NCBI GenBank assembly: GCA_963556695.1
Contig: CAUWAG010000007.1
Span: 1,550,001-1,614,000 of the forward strand
DNA length: 64,000 bases
DNA from: Anthostomella pinea
Taxonomy: Eukaryota > Ascomycota > Sordariomycetes > Xylariales > Xylariaceae
Reading direction: 5' to 3'
A model generated the notes under the pieces. That model was not told the origin of the DNA. It was given only the letters and a program-made list of their open reading frames with translations, and ran no database searches. Of this stretch, positions 44,675-56,124 are shown one piece after another. How positions within the stretch are numbered: position 1 is the stretch's first letter; each line of letters begins with the position of its first letter. The translations under genes and the position numbers were made by a program.

Positions 44675-46602
44675 ATGAAGTTGCAGTCAGTCATGGACGA
44701 CTTCCCTGTGGACGATGGTTGGGCGTCGGCCGAGTCGTCGTACCAGCCCGAGTGCGGCAGCAGCAGCAGCAGCCCGGGCCAGCACCATGACGTTACAGGT
44801 GCCTCTAGTGCCGCGTCGGCGGCTGCCAAGAACGCCGCGGACATGCCACCTGCACATGCAACCACAACCTCCGTCAACCACCACCACACCCACCGTCACC
44901 CCAACCATGATAATAACCACAACTACAACCACAACCATAATCATCTGAACACGGTCAGATCTGGTCCTCTTCTCATCTTTCCGTCCTGGTCCAAGGCTTC
45001 GGTGGCGCCACCAGCAGCTGGAGCTGGAACTGGAACTACTCGGAGTGCGGTGCCGCCGAATGGCGTGTCTGCTTCGTCTGCATCTTGCACCATGGTGAGT
45101 TCGTTCGTGGGTTGCGTTATGCATTGTATATAACACTCTGCGAGGGCAGATTGAGATGGAGTGGTGTTGCCGTTGCTGTCCTTATACCGTGCACTCAATC
45201 CTGCTCGCTCGCTGCTGCTCACTCACTGCATGCTGTCCACCCGCTTAGTTTCACTGCAGGAATACGTAAAGGCGCCGTACCGCGTCGCGACGTCGCCGAC
45301 GGCTAAGAGGACGTATCTCGGCACCGCGCTGTTCTTGGTCACGTCGCTGGTGCTGCTGGGCGTTGCGTCGCTGGCGTACCCGGTCTTCTACTACAACTAT
45401 GTGCCGCAGAAGGTCATTGAGCTGCCGGTGCACTTGCAGTATGGGTGAGTCTGCCTGGTGTTTTTGTCAGTAGTGGTGTTGCGTTGCGTTGCTTTTTTGG
45501 GGTTCATCTCATGTCTCATTATGTCTTGGTTCTCGAGTCACTTGCGATATGTACATGAGTTGATGTGTACTGCAATGCTGTCCCGATTTAGCTGACCAGG
45601 CCCCAAAGGGATGGCCTCAACCCCTACGGCGTGACCTCGATCCCCTCCAACCTGATGCTAGAGCAAGCCTACGACGTCTCGGTGACGCTCACGCTCCCGC
45701 GCTCGCCACCCAACCTCGAGCGCGGCAACTTCATGATCGCGCTCTTCGCCATGCGCTCGCAGCCCGAAAACCCGGCCCTCGCCTTCCACACGGAACCACC
45801 CACGAACCCCTACGCGCACGTGACGCGCGACAACGTCGTCTTCAGCGCGCGGCGGCCGGTACTGCTCCACTACATCGACCCTCTAGTAACAACAGCGTCG
45901 CGCCTGCTGTTCCTGGGCTGGCACGTGCTATTCCCCGTCGCCGAGCGTACCGCGACGCTCGTCGTGCCCATGGGCGAGCTGGTCGAGTTCGTCGACGTGC
46001 TGCCGCTGAGCCTTCTGGTGGACGTGCAGGCGGGCCAGGACCTGCAGGTCTACGGGACGTCCGTCACGCTCGTGGCGCGCCTGTCGGGCGTGCGCTGGGC
46101 TATGTATAACCACCGCGTCGTCTCGTTCGTCGTGTGCACGGCGGTGTTCTGGGTCTGCGAGATGGCTTCCATGGGGCTCGCGTGGCTGGTGCTGGGGTGG
46201 TTTTTCTCGGATCATCGGGCTGAGGGTTTGGTTGAGCGCGAGCAGCAGCAGCAGGATCGGCTTCGGGCGGCTGGTAGAGCCGGGGACTTGGATTCGGGCA
46301 CGGGATTTGTTGGGTCTGTTGCTGTGGGTGAGAAGGGAGGGAAGGGCTTTGGTGACATCAAGCGCGAGGATTTTGACGATGATGAGGAGGAGGAGGAAAT
46401 GAAGATCAAGGAGAGCATGACGGAGCAGGAGACGCTTGTTGATCAGCCCCTTCGTCATCATGCTGGTGCTGGCGACGCGGACGATGAGGAGGATGGCGAG
46501 GATGTGTGGAGGGAGTCGGGCGCGGGGAGTGGCTATCGTGATCGTGATGGCAAGGGGGATACCTCGCTCCGGAGACGGTCGTCGCGGGGTGGGAAGGCTT
46601 GA
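44675..46602 (+). CDS. SEI1: Seipin (lipid-droplet biogenesis, ER membrane)
   Basis: ER protein that marks sites of lipid-droplet formation. Exons 44675-45094, 45260-45444 and 45609-46602 give 532 residues. Two membrane helices bracket a lumenal domain: LGTALFLVTSLVLLGVASLA, then YYNYVPQKVIELPVHLQYG, PYGVTSIPSNLMLEQAYDV, LTLPRSPPNLERGNFMIAL (the seipin beta-sandwich opening), and the second helix VVSFVVCTAVFWVCEMASM. The cytosolic N-terminus is unusually long (about 140 residues) and contains an Asn/His-rich stretch at about residues 68-92. The C-terminal tail is acidic and Glu-rich. An internal ATG at 44693 is an alternative start. Seipin family membership rests on motif order; lengths of both tails vary among fungi. 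Confidence 0.92.
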
Positions 46603-47803
46603 GGCGGAAGTGTAGGGCTTGGTATTGGGTGTGCTTGTTGTCTTGAGCTTGGAATGTCTGTATCTGATATCCACCCTTCTTTTGGCTTAAATTACTACGA
46701 GGCCAATGATACTGTACGTTTCACGATCGTCTTGAGAGCGTGGGATGATCATCAGACTGGCTTTATCTTGTCGGTTCACAGCAAGTCATTCACTCTACTC
46801 GCCCGGGCTCTGAGCGACTGTGACGAGTGTTCCAGTACTCCTTTCTTGACGAGTAGAGAAACATCACATTGTTCAAATTAATTGCCCTGCCATTCCTGCT
46901 GACTTCAGGCCAATCTTGAGGGTATATCCCTGCTCTTTTGCAGGTGAGAGACTTGGTTCTGCACCTGTCCAAGCAAGGGGTTGCAGCACCGTGTGTATAG
47001 AATCGCACTGTATACTCTTCTACTGTATTACTACTGGCGGGTGGACTGCTGCACAATGCATACTGCACAATGCACAATGCACATTGAACAGTCGCCCCGT
47101 TCCATGTCATGCTCGACCAATCGCCTCTCTCTGTGCATCTCCCCCGCCATTCATTCAACATCCGAGCAAAGAGGACTCGAACACCTCCTTTTCAACATCT
47201 TTGGTCCCACGCCGACATCTTAGATAGCAGCAGTATCGCGACCAGCTCTGCCTTGCTCTGCGTGTTGATCTCGACCACGACCTGGTCTTCGTCCCGGCGA
47301 GTCCATCGAGCCCTGGCACAGCGCGTTACATCCGAAGCCCTCCACACCCGCACCACACGCTGGCTGCCGCCATCACCCCTCGTGAATTCGAGCTCGACTC
47401 TGCACGCCGGACACGCAAACCGCCAGCTGCTACCAACGAGTATCCGTAGTCGACGGCATCGCTGTTGCACCTCCAGACGCCGCCTGATCCATATTGTAAT
47501 ACGGGTTCAGCTCACCGCATTTGGCGCCGCTCAGCAGACTGAGAAGAGCAGTCTGTTTCCTCCCTGAATCGTTCACTTCTCGTTTCCAAGTTGGCACCGC
47601 TGTGGAGCTCTCACCTCCTCACCGACCCATACAGGCACGTCGAGTAGCAGACCAATATACCATCTGAAACCGGTCGCCCTCGCGACGACACGGTCTGGCC
47701 ATATACGAGGCCTGCCTTGAGTTCCCCGTTGCGACAAAGCCGGCTCACCGCCCTATTGCCCGTCCTCGTGATTGACTGAAAACGCCCTGAACCACCGTTC
47801 ACG
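46603..47803. other. Intergenic and probable long 5' leader
   Basis: 3' flank of seipin followed by a pyrimidine-rich stretch (about 47100-47800) that fits a promoter and leader. The short open frames here lack domains. Confidence 0.5.
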
Positions 47804-49653
47804 ATGCCCTGCTTCAAGGGCATCGCAGTCAGCATACATGCTAATTCTGCCCCTCTCAACGAGTTTGGCTTGCAGAAACAGTCCCGCCTCTCTCGCATCA
47901 GCACCTACATACCCGTTCCACAGCCTCAGCTGAACTCCGACACCGGTAAACACGAGGCAGCCAAATTCGCCATATCCATTACGCTGCTGACGCCTGGCCA
48001 TCCAATCCCCTACTCGGCTCCGAAGCCTTCGGCTACCAACCCCTATCCCAAATCTCTATATGCCGGATCTTTGCCATCGACAAGCTCCGATCCTTCTAAA
48101 CATGCCAACGCAATCGTACCGTACATTCCCATGACAAACTCGGAAAACGAGACCATCGCTGCCTACATCTACTTCGACGGCCGGGCAAAGGAAGAAGTCG
48201 CTACGTTACTCCGTCCCGGCGAAGAGACATGGGTCAATAGCCGCTGGGTTCAGGTCCCTGAGAGCGAGGGTGGTGGTCTTGCCGAGAGGGAGTTCCTGTT
48301 TCGCGAGGTCGGCCTCGAGAGATGGCTCAATGGTTTAGACCTTAAAGGACATGACGCCGCAGAGAAGGTAGAGAAGCGAAGACAGAAGTTCGAGCGACGT
48401 CATCGTCGCCAGAAGTCAACGTCTCAAAGCGGTGGTACAGACCTCGAGAAGCCCAATCGCGCCCGTGACGCACTAGCCTATGGTGCAGACGAGCAGTCAC
48501 CGCTCGGTAGTCCCGATGGTTCAGATGACGACTCGATGTCCGACGATGACGAGCCTCCGGAGGCCACTGGCCAGATCAAGGTTGCGATGTTCAGAGTAAT
48601 AGCCTCTGGTGAGATTAAGAAGGGAGAGTACTCACCTCAGTTCGACGCACATGATGACGACGACGAGAGTGACGGCGGTAACAAGGGGGGAAACAGTGGC
48701 ACAATTGACGCGGATGTCGAGCACACCACGAGTTTTGCCAAGCCCAAGACGTTGGATCCCAAGACGATCAGCACGCAAACTGTGACCGGTATCGACGGTC
48801 CAGAAAAGCCGTATGCTGTATTTACCTTTTTCTATCGCGGGCAGAGTAGGTAGTTCTCTCTACGACTAGGATTGTGGTACTAACACATCTATAGGGCAGC
48901 TCTCGAAGATGGGGTTGGATCCGAGTGCCAAAGACACCCAGAAGACCCCAGCGGGCAAACGACGGTCGACTCAGTTGGACTTCTCGGGACTCGGTCCGCT
49001 CAAGTCGACTGGTACCGTTGGATTCTCAGCGTTCAGAGACCAGGATGCCGAAGCAGCTAAACGACGCAAGGCTCGCCGGAAGAGCAATGGGCACGCTGGC
49101 GCCGAAATGGATGAAGACAGCGAAGATGATGACGACGTTGACGATCCTCTCGCCAAAATGGAGGACACTGACGATAAGATCGTCAAGACTCATCTCGCAC
49201 CAGAGGATGCCAAGGTCACAGGGGAGCTGCAAGCTGGCATAGACAGGATTCGGGTAAGACCAACTATGTCATTGTGTTCTTCACTGACTAACACTCAATT
49301 CTTAGCTCAAGCGACAACATTCTGCGGATCCAGACAGTGCGGCTGGCTCGAGTTATCAGAAATCTCCCAGCACTGACCCTACCAATGCTGGAGAGGCAAC
49401 ACCCACCGAGACAACGCAGAACGATCGACCTGTGCCTGATTCGGTCTCGAATCTCCTATCGAAAGCCTTCAATGAAGAATCGACAGTTGGAAGTCCATTG
49501 AAGAAACAGCGGGCAGGCGACGACTCACAAGATCGATCAGCCAACTTCCCGTCTGCTCTGGGCGATGTGCTAGCTAGCGCCAGCGCAGACCAACAGCAGA
49601 AGCAAGCTCAGCAGCCTATGGTTAAGGACGAGAAGGACGATGAGGAGCTTTAG
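47804..49653 (+). CDS. DUF7918-like fungal protein
   Basis: Exons 47804-48845, 48895-49253 and 49306-49653 give 582 residues with clean GT-AG introns. N-terminal domain (about 1-180): MPCFKGIAVSIHANSAPLNE, YIPVPQPQL, AIVPYIPMT, IAAYIYFDGRAKEEVATLL and REFLFREVGLERWLNGLDL. This resembles the fungal domain named DUF7918 (recalled). The second half is charged and largely disordered: KRRQKFERRHRRQK basic run, repeated Asp/Glu tracts, and IKVAMFRVIASGEIKKGEY as a conserved-looking strand block. The basic and acidic runs suggest a nuclear protein, which is inference. Function unknown. Confidence 0.85.
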
Positions 49654-50993
49654 ACTTCCGCTTCAGAGTCCGATTCTACTCAATCATCGACGAAATCCCG
49701 TCTATACGCTATCCTAGGCAATATACCCAGCGGGTGGCACTCTGTCGGAAACTGCCAACGCAGGGTAGCTCGAATGGCTGAGAGGAGGGAGGCGAGAAAC
49801 GCGGAGCAGATCTTCGCAAGAAGCAGAGAGAGGAGGCGAGAAAACAACGAGAGAATAATCGCAAGAAGTATGAGGCGGAGGCGACGGAGGAGCATACCCT
49901 AAAGAGAACCAAGGGCTATATAGTGCCCGTCATTGAGGAGCCTTGACCGCGGAACCATGATAAGAAAGGTCCGACTCACCCATGAGACTCTGACATTCCA
50001 GAGCCAGACGGGTCCAGGATACACAAGGTGTCATGACAGCGGACACACAAGCTGCATCTAGCTTGTAGGTTTCTTTCAAGGAGAAGCGAAAGGAAAAGAG
50101 GGCTGTGATAGACACGATGGATTCGGTGTTGGACATTCCCATGCCCAAGCCGGCTTATGTTGGTTTACCCACTACTACTATTCCTGTATGGAGTTAGAGT
50201 CTTGCCTAGCCTAGCAGAGAAAGCGATCTAGTGCGCACCGTTCTCTATGCCGTCTTCGTGCTTGGTCCTTCTCTCCTTCTTATTAAAGTCTGGTTTCTCT
50301 AGAATATCTCGACCTGAAGGGGTTACATTGGGAGGTGATTAGACCCTACATCCCATCCCTACCCAATCCTTCGAAGACCGCAATCCAAGGTCGGGGTCGT
50401 GTGTTGGTTCATGGCAACACATACATAACGTAGCAGTGCGTACCTCAGGTACTGTGCCACAGCAGGTAGTTGACGAAGATATCATGCATTGCCATGCTCC
50501 CACCAACATTGAGCCTCGCTGAGTCGAGACCCATATGAGTTGCGCATTATGGCATGGCTGCAGGCGCTTTCAGAGCCGCCTGATATTTCCCGACCACATT
50601 TCCCAACTCCACCACGGATTGCCGGCTGACGTCCGGCTCCGGTTGGTAGGTGCCGGCAAGCGGGCTCGTCGTTTGCTTCATTGTCTGCCGCAATGAGACA
50701 TGAGATGGCGGTCTCTTAAGGTAGCCGCCGGGGCATTCGCCATTGAAAGTGCAATGATCCCCTCATCTGAACTCGAATGAGCTGCACTGCTGCGTCATAG
50801 CAGAGTTTTGAGGATGAAACCGCCGCGTTGATGCTTCTCTGTCGAATGCGACACCCACGATAGCAAAGATGAAGCCAAATGGACGCTCACGATGTAACAC
50901 ATCTCCAGGAATGTGCAGTTGCCAATCTACACCACACAAGTCTGGTCCACCATGGCAGTCGCTCGAAATACAGCAGCAGATGCACCAGATAAA
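49654..50993. other. Intergenic, no gene recognised
   Basis: An Arg/Glu-rich reading on the plus strand at about 49760-49900 (e.g. SRERRRENNERI) has no start or splice support and is followed by stops. Remainder shows nothing. Confidence 0.4.
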
Positions 50994-51878
50994 CTACCCA
51001 TCCACAACCTCAAACGTACTCGCCGAGAACGCCTCAGGAGTAGCCTCAGTATTCGCCTCCGGGTTCGCCTCCGGGTTCGCCTCCGGGTTCGCCTCCTGAT
51101 TCGCCCCCGCCGTCAGCACCGCCGGCCGCGGGGGCCGAGCTGGAGCCGAGTGGTCCTTCCACTCCAAGACCTCGACGTCTGGATGGCGCCGCATCCAGTG
51201 GTTGATCCACTGCTTGCCCAGCCTCTTCTTATCATCCGCATTGCCCTGGCCCAGCTGCTGCTTCCTCAGGACGCGGTCCGCCAGGTCGAAGACGTCGTCC
51301 TTGGCCGGCGGGAAGCCGAGCGCGCCCTGCGCGGCCGCCCAGTCCGCCAGCAGGCGCTCCTGCTCGAGCGTGAGGCGGCTCGTCTCGCCCCTGAGCTCAC
51401 GGGGCGCGCGGCCGCGCATGCGCGCGTTGAGGGCGCTGGCCGGGACGCCGAAGCGCTTCGCGGCGGCGTTGACGGCGGTTTTGGCCGGGGCCGGGGCCGG
51501 GGCCGGGCCGCCATCAGTCCCGCTCTCCTGCACGGCGGCGACCGCCTTGGCCATGTCGGCCTCGCTCCACGTGTAGCGCGTGGCGTTCTTGCGTTGGCCG
51601 TCGGCGGTCTGCTTGTTGCGCGCGGGCATAACGCGCGGTCGGGCGTCGCCCACGCGCTCGCCCAGCGTCGTCCGCGGCACGTTGAACGTGACCGCGGCGC
51701 GCCGCAGCGACATGCCGTCCTCGACGATGGCGCGCGCCGCGGCCGCCATGTCGTCGTCCGTGTAGGCGCGGTACCGGATGCGCTCGCTCTCCGAGGACCG
51801 CGGTTGCGCTGTGCGGGTGCGGTAGCCGGCGAGGAGCTGGTACTGCATGTCTATGGCTGCTTGGTCCATCTCTTCCAT
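50994..51878 (-). CDS. Transposase-derived DNA-binding protein: two psq-type HTHs plus CENP-B-type HTH, no DDE domain
   Basis: Single-exon frame of 294 residues from ATG 51878. Two pipsqueak-like HTHs: YTDDDMAAAARAIVEDGMSL to PRTTLGERV (about 39-77) and WSEADMAKAVAAVQ to ALNARMRG (about 103-156). The second has an Ala-Pro-rich insert. Then comes a CENP-B-type HTH, LTLEQERLLADWAAAQGA to QWINHWMRRHPDVEVL (about 169-238). The tail has NPEA-type tetrapeptide repeats and stops. No DDE catalytic region follows on this strand and no terminal repeats were seen, unlike transposons A and B. The coding DNA is strikingly GC-rich and the frame is undamaged. It may be a domesticated binding domain, a non-autonomous element's repressor, or part of a multi-copy fungal family. 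Function unproven. Confidence 0.8.
   Translation of the reverse strand: MEEMDQAAIDMQYQLLAGYRTRTAQPRSSESERIRYRAYTDDDMAAAARAIVEDGMSLRRAAVTFNVPRTTLGERVGDARPRVMPARNKQTADGQRKNATRYTWSEADMAKAVAAVQESGTDGGPAPAPAPAKTAVNAAAKRFGVPASALNARMRGRAPRELRGETSRLTLEQERLLADWAAAQGALGFPPAKDDVFDLADRVLRKQQLGQGNADDKKRLGKQWINHWMRRHPDVEVLEWKDHSAPARPPRPAVLTAGANQEANPEANPEANPEANTEATPEAFSASTFEVVDG
51031..51102. repeat. 12-base tandem repeat, about 6 units, in the HTH gene
   Basis: Units of the type GCCTCCGGGTTC, three exact (51055-51090) and three varied. In the coding frame they give the NPEA/NTEA/NQEA repeats. Copy number is likely variable between strains (inference). Confidence 0.85.
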
Positions 51879-52596
51879 GTTTCGTGTGGGTGTGTTACCG
51901 GTAATTTAAGTTCCTGTGATACGGTGACTGACTGTGCGTTCGCGGTTTGTAGGGGCGATGATGTGATGTGGCCAGAGGTGTGTATGTTGTGGAAACATGA
52001 AAGGAGAGTGTCCCAAATTTCCGAGATGAGGCGAGGGCGGAAAAGGCGGGGTGAGTCGGAGTTGTCCAGCCCCTAAATCAAATCGGACACGTGCATTCGG
52101 ACCACGGCTTTATTAGTGGTCGTCGAATGACTGTACAACCAATGGCTGCCTATTCATTTAATGTTTCCCATTGCTACCTTATGTTAGCCGACAATTAACA
52201 TCGAAGCTGATAGTTTTGAATCATCGTTGTATCTTAGATATAGTTAAGTGTCTTTTAATGTTTTTACACAAGTTACTGCCGCCGTGGCTCACAATTTGAG
52301 GAGCAACGGGTAGGCAGGCAGTAAAACATGGAGAGGTCGTCATCTCGACGCCTACAGTGACTTAATGAAGTTGATTGCGGTGAGGAGAGTGATGAACTAG
52401 GTAATGGCCTTCTTGCAAGTATCGTGCATCTATTTATCTCATTTTTAAGCTCTTTAACTGGAAGGGCAGAGGTAACCCGCATGCCTTACAATACATCTAC
52501 TTATTGCTGTCTACTCTAACATAGCGTAATATCGTACAGTAAAACCACAAAACTCGTTGCGTTAGCAATCAATCACTGTCGCTGTCGCTGTTGCTA
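51879..52596. other. Divergent/3' intergenic region
   Basis: Promoter side of the HTH gene and 3' side of the metalloprotease. No gene seen. Confidence 0.45.
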
Positions 52597-53499
52597 TCAC
52601 TTCCCTTTGGGATACAGGTTTTCGATCTGTTTGCCGTCTCCTTTAGACACCTCCGTGTTGATCCCAATCTTCGAGCCGTTCTCCTTGACCAGCGCCAACG
52701 TGCCGTCCTTGGCGCCGGCCTCCGAATTGTAGAGCATGATGGAGTCCCAGTCGAAGTCGCCGTTCTGGACGATCTCCTTCGACGTGTCCTTCATGTAGTT
52801 GCTGTAAGGCAGCAATTCCGCGGCCGAGAAGCCCTCCGCGGCCGCCGACCGCCGGTTCAGTGTCTTGCATATATCGTCCACCTTGCCCTTGCCGATCTTC
52901 TTCGCCAGGCTGTCGTAGTCCCGGAGGTTCCGGCAGTTGAGCTTCAGTAGCGACGGCCAGGCGTCGGGCCGCTGGTGCGTGTGCAGCAGCCCGAAGGCGT
53001 GGCCCATCTCGTGCGCGAAGTTGACCACGGCGTCCATGGCGCTGTAGATAGGGCGCGGGTCGAAATTCAGCCGGTTGTCCTGGTACATGTAGCCCGAGTG
53101 GGCAGACCCGGCGTGCATCTTGTAGTTGAGCGTGATCTCCCACATGTCCACCTTGCCGCGGTACTTCTTACACTCAAGCTCCTTGTCGTCGACGGGCGCG
53201 AACTTGAGGCTGGACTTTTCGCCAATTACGTCCTTCCACTTCTTCCAGCTCTTGTCCGCGATATCGCGGACGGTTTTGTAGTCGGCCTCTTTGTCGGCGT
53301 TGAGGCACCATGTGACTTTGTTATTGGGCCAGGTGTAGCCCAGGCTACTGTATTGGGTGTTCTTGTTGATCATGAAGTCTCTTTGCGTGTGAGCTTGTGT
53401 GGAGGAGGTATTGACGTCCGGGAGGGCGACAGGGCTTGCGAAGACGGCTGTTATGGCGAAGAACGCAGCCAGCACCCCGTACCCGAAGCTGATTGCCAT
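52597..53499 (-). CDS. Secreted astacin-like zinc metalloprotease (metzincin)
   Basis: Extracellular endopeptidase. Single exon, 300 residues from ATG 53499; the upstream in-frame GTG is ignored. Signal peptide: YGVLAAFFAITAVFASPVA. The zinc motif NFAHEMGHAFGLLHTHQRPD (His163, Glu164, His167, His173, with R-x-D) has the HExxHxxGxxH form of metzincins, and the R-x-D ending is like astacin (M12A). The Met-turn is DSIMLYNS (Met255, Tyr257). ITLNYKMHAGSAHSGY precedes the zinc site. The propeptide is short. The exact family (M12A versus a fungal relative) is uncertain; the metzincin fold is well supported. Confidence 0.92.
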   Translation of the reverse strand: MAISFGYGVLAAFFAITAVFASPVALPDVNTSSTQAHTQRDFMINKNTQYSSLGYTWPNNKVTWCLNADKEADYKTVRDIADKSWKKWKDVIGEKSSLKFAPVDDKELECKKYRGKVDMWEITLNYKMHAGSAHSGYMYQDNRLNFDPRPIYSAMDAVVNFAHEMGHAFGLLHTHQRPDAWPSLLKLNCRNLRDYDSLAKKIGKGKVDDICKTLNRRSAAAEGFSAAELLPYSNYMKDTSKEIVQNGDFDWDSIMLYNSEAGAKDGTLALVKENGSKIGINTEVSKGDGKQIENLYPKGK

Positions 53500-56124
53500 G
53501 TTGACAAGTAGTACGGTCAGAGTCTGATTATAAAGCACAAATGCCTGTCCCTAGTCGGTGTCAGGTTTATGGGTCTTTAAGTGAGGCTTCGGATGGTATG
53601 GCTTGCCAATTCGGATACGGAACATAACGCGGCTACTTCTTATATATACCTAGGTACCCAGTCTAGTACACCATGACTTTGTCTTAGTCCCGTCCAAGGG
53701 ATTGCCTGCCACGCATCCCATGATATCGAAGTGTTCTCATGAGTGGGGCTCAGAGTCTCGGTCACCGGCGCAGCCGAGTGGCGCCAGTCAGCAACGAAAA
53801 AGGAACTTTTTCCTATGCGGTAGAACAGCTAACGCATCATCCTTCGTAAGCCAACTAATAAGCTCAGGTGGAGTATGCTTCACAAACTGGAACTTCATTA
53901 GAGGTGGCAATTGCGGCGATCGCGAGTCTTGGAGGAAAATCCCATGCTATGCCTGCTACAAATGGGGTAGAGCCTCAAGGCACTCGTCATACTATGCTAT
54001 TCCAAGCTTCACAGCATATAAAGTCTAGTTAAGTTCAGAGGATGCCTAGCTACCGGGTGACTCCTGGCTGACACGCCGATCCCAAACCCGGTTGAGGGAG
54101 AAGGATCACGCTGGACGAATCATGATTGCAGTAGTTATAATTATATACAAAATGTCAGATGTGATGGTGGCTCTGGTGTGTGGTTTGACGTGGTCCGTGC
54201 GTCACCATGGGGTGTGTGACAGCAATCGGGTGTTGTGTGGCAACCAAACAGCCACCTGTCTGACAGACGGTTGGTCAGGGCTCCAGGCCACCTATTTAGA
54301 TAGCGATTCGTCCCTTCTGGACCACCGACCCGACACGAACAAGGGAACCAACCCGATCCTGATCCATCCCCTGTCCTGACCCCTGTGTGACTCCTCACAC
54401 AAAACATATAATGGAGTATATGGTCCAAGCGCGAAAATCTGCTGCGAAGATGAAGAAATTTCCTATCTTGTAAAACTACACTTCCTCGCACGACACTTAG
54501 ACTGGGTCACGGGAAGGCCGCATGGCTATGTTTGACGCGTTGATGAGGCGAACCCAAAGGAGCTTACAGTTATCGTCGGTGAGTATGGCCTGTGTTGCCA
54601 CTGATCAGCCCGGCAAGGCTTCGAGCAGGAAGGGTGAATATGCGCTCGAGCACGCCGTACTCATAGTAATCCACCATCCTTGAAGCCACGACCGGTTGGC
54701 TTAGCCGGGCATGGCAAGTACCTATTTGGACCTACTACCGAGGGCCTTGAAAAGCACGTATCGAGGCTCTTGGAAAGATCGATCTCTTCTCGATGGCGTG
54801 AAGAATATCTAGCGAATGCTTCTATGTCCTCATTTAAGAGCCGAGTTTGACCATAGGGGTGGATTGGTAAGGCTTTGTGTAAATTACTAGAAGTGTAACT
54901 TAATCGGTCCGGAGCCTATAGTTGTCAGATTTGAGCCAATCGTCAGAGTGAAGTGTGTGTGTGTGTGTGTATTCCGTCTGTCTAAAGTGTCCTTGTGCGA
55001 CCGTGGCAGTTTTGTGCCAGAGGGGCTAGATCGGGACGGAACCCTAACCCTAAGCATTTTTTACATTTATAACACCAGTTAAAAACAGTCCTCATTTATA
55101 TTTAAAATAAAATGAAATTAATCGTATTAAACTTTCAAAACAACCTTTTTTTTTAAATAAATAAAATAAATATCATATAGCCTTTAAAATAACCTAACTT
55201 TGATAACTTAATTTAATATTTAAATTTAACTTGTATTATAATGAATAAAACGGTTTAAACTATTTAAAATATTAAACATTTTAGATAAAAAATTTAGCCG
55301 TTGATCGACTTTATTTCTTACGTCTAACAATATATTAACGCTTTTGACGCTATTAATAAATGACAAGTCGAAATATTGGAAGATGAAATTTATTTATAAT
55401 TTATAAAACGGTTTTATTTTAATCTTTAATCGACTCAATCGCGTAAATTTCACTAAATGAGTTTAAGTATCTCGTAATTGTACTAGTAACACTATAAAGT
55501 TTTAATTATAACATTTAAAAAATAGAACTAAGATTATTTTTACTTTTTATTATAATTAAAACAATTCCATTTTAAAAGCGTTATAAAGCGAACCTATGAA
55601 TCTTAATAAAATTGACATTTCTTACGGTTTTATTACCGTTAATAAGAAGGCTTACCACTGTCGAAAAGGCCTTTATAACTATTATAACGAAAAAATCCAC
55701 TATATTTTTAAAAGGGTGAGATTATAAAAGGGTCACAAGCCTTTGGGGTGTGAACGGTCGCTGCAAATGTTGTTGTCATTCTCAAGTATGCTTGGCAGGG
55801 CTAATCTACAGCTCAATACCATACTGCACTATGCCAGGATGGATCCACTGTTCCCTTGATAGCCCCCTAGTGGGTACTGCACCCAAGGGCACTATATCTG
55901 GGATCCAACATCTGACAAAAAGATTTAAAAAAGGTAAAAGTTTAAAAACATCGAAAAAACGCTAGATTGAAAGGAGAGAAAAAAGAGTGGCTTTTAAAAA
56001 TAGTCGCTTTTAAAAAAAATTATCTAAACTTCGATTGAGAAAAATAAACCTATACATAAATATAATAAGTTTTAACGTAGGTCACAAGCGTGCGGGACAC
56101 TTTTACTAACCTCCCAACTGCCAT
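53500..56124. other. Gene desert with AT-rich block
   Basis: No gene seen. A (GT)n run lies at 54953-54970. From about 55060 to 55740 the sequence becomes strongly AT-rich, probably a degraded repeat. An island of ordinary composition at 55745-55920 has only a short open frame. GGTCACAAGC appears near 55732 and again near 56079. Confidence 0.5.

Noticed and set aside
49760..49910. Arg-rich reading possibly extending the DUF7918-like gene
   Set aside because: The DUF7918-like frame stops cleanly at 49651-49653 with no splice site leading into this region.
55042..55053. Telomere-like CCCTAACCCTAA
   Set aside because: Only two units in the middle of other sequence; too short to be an interstitial telomere or chromosome end.
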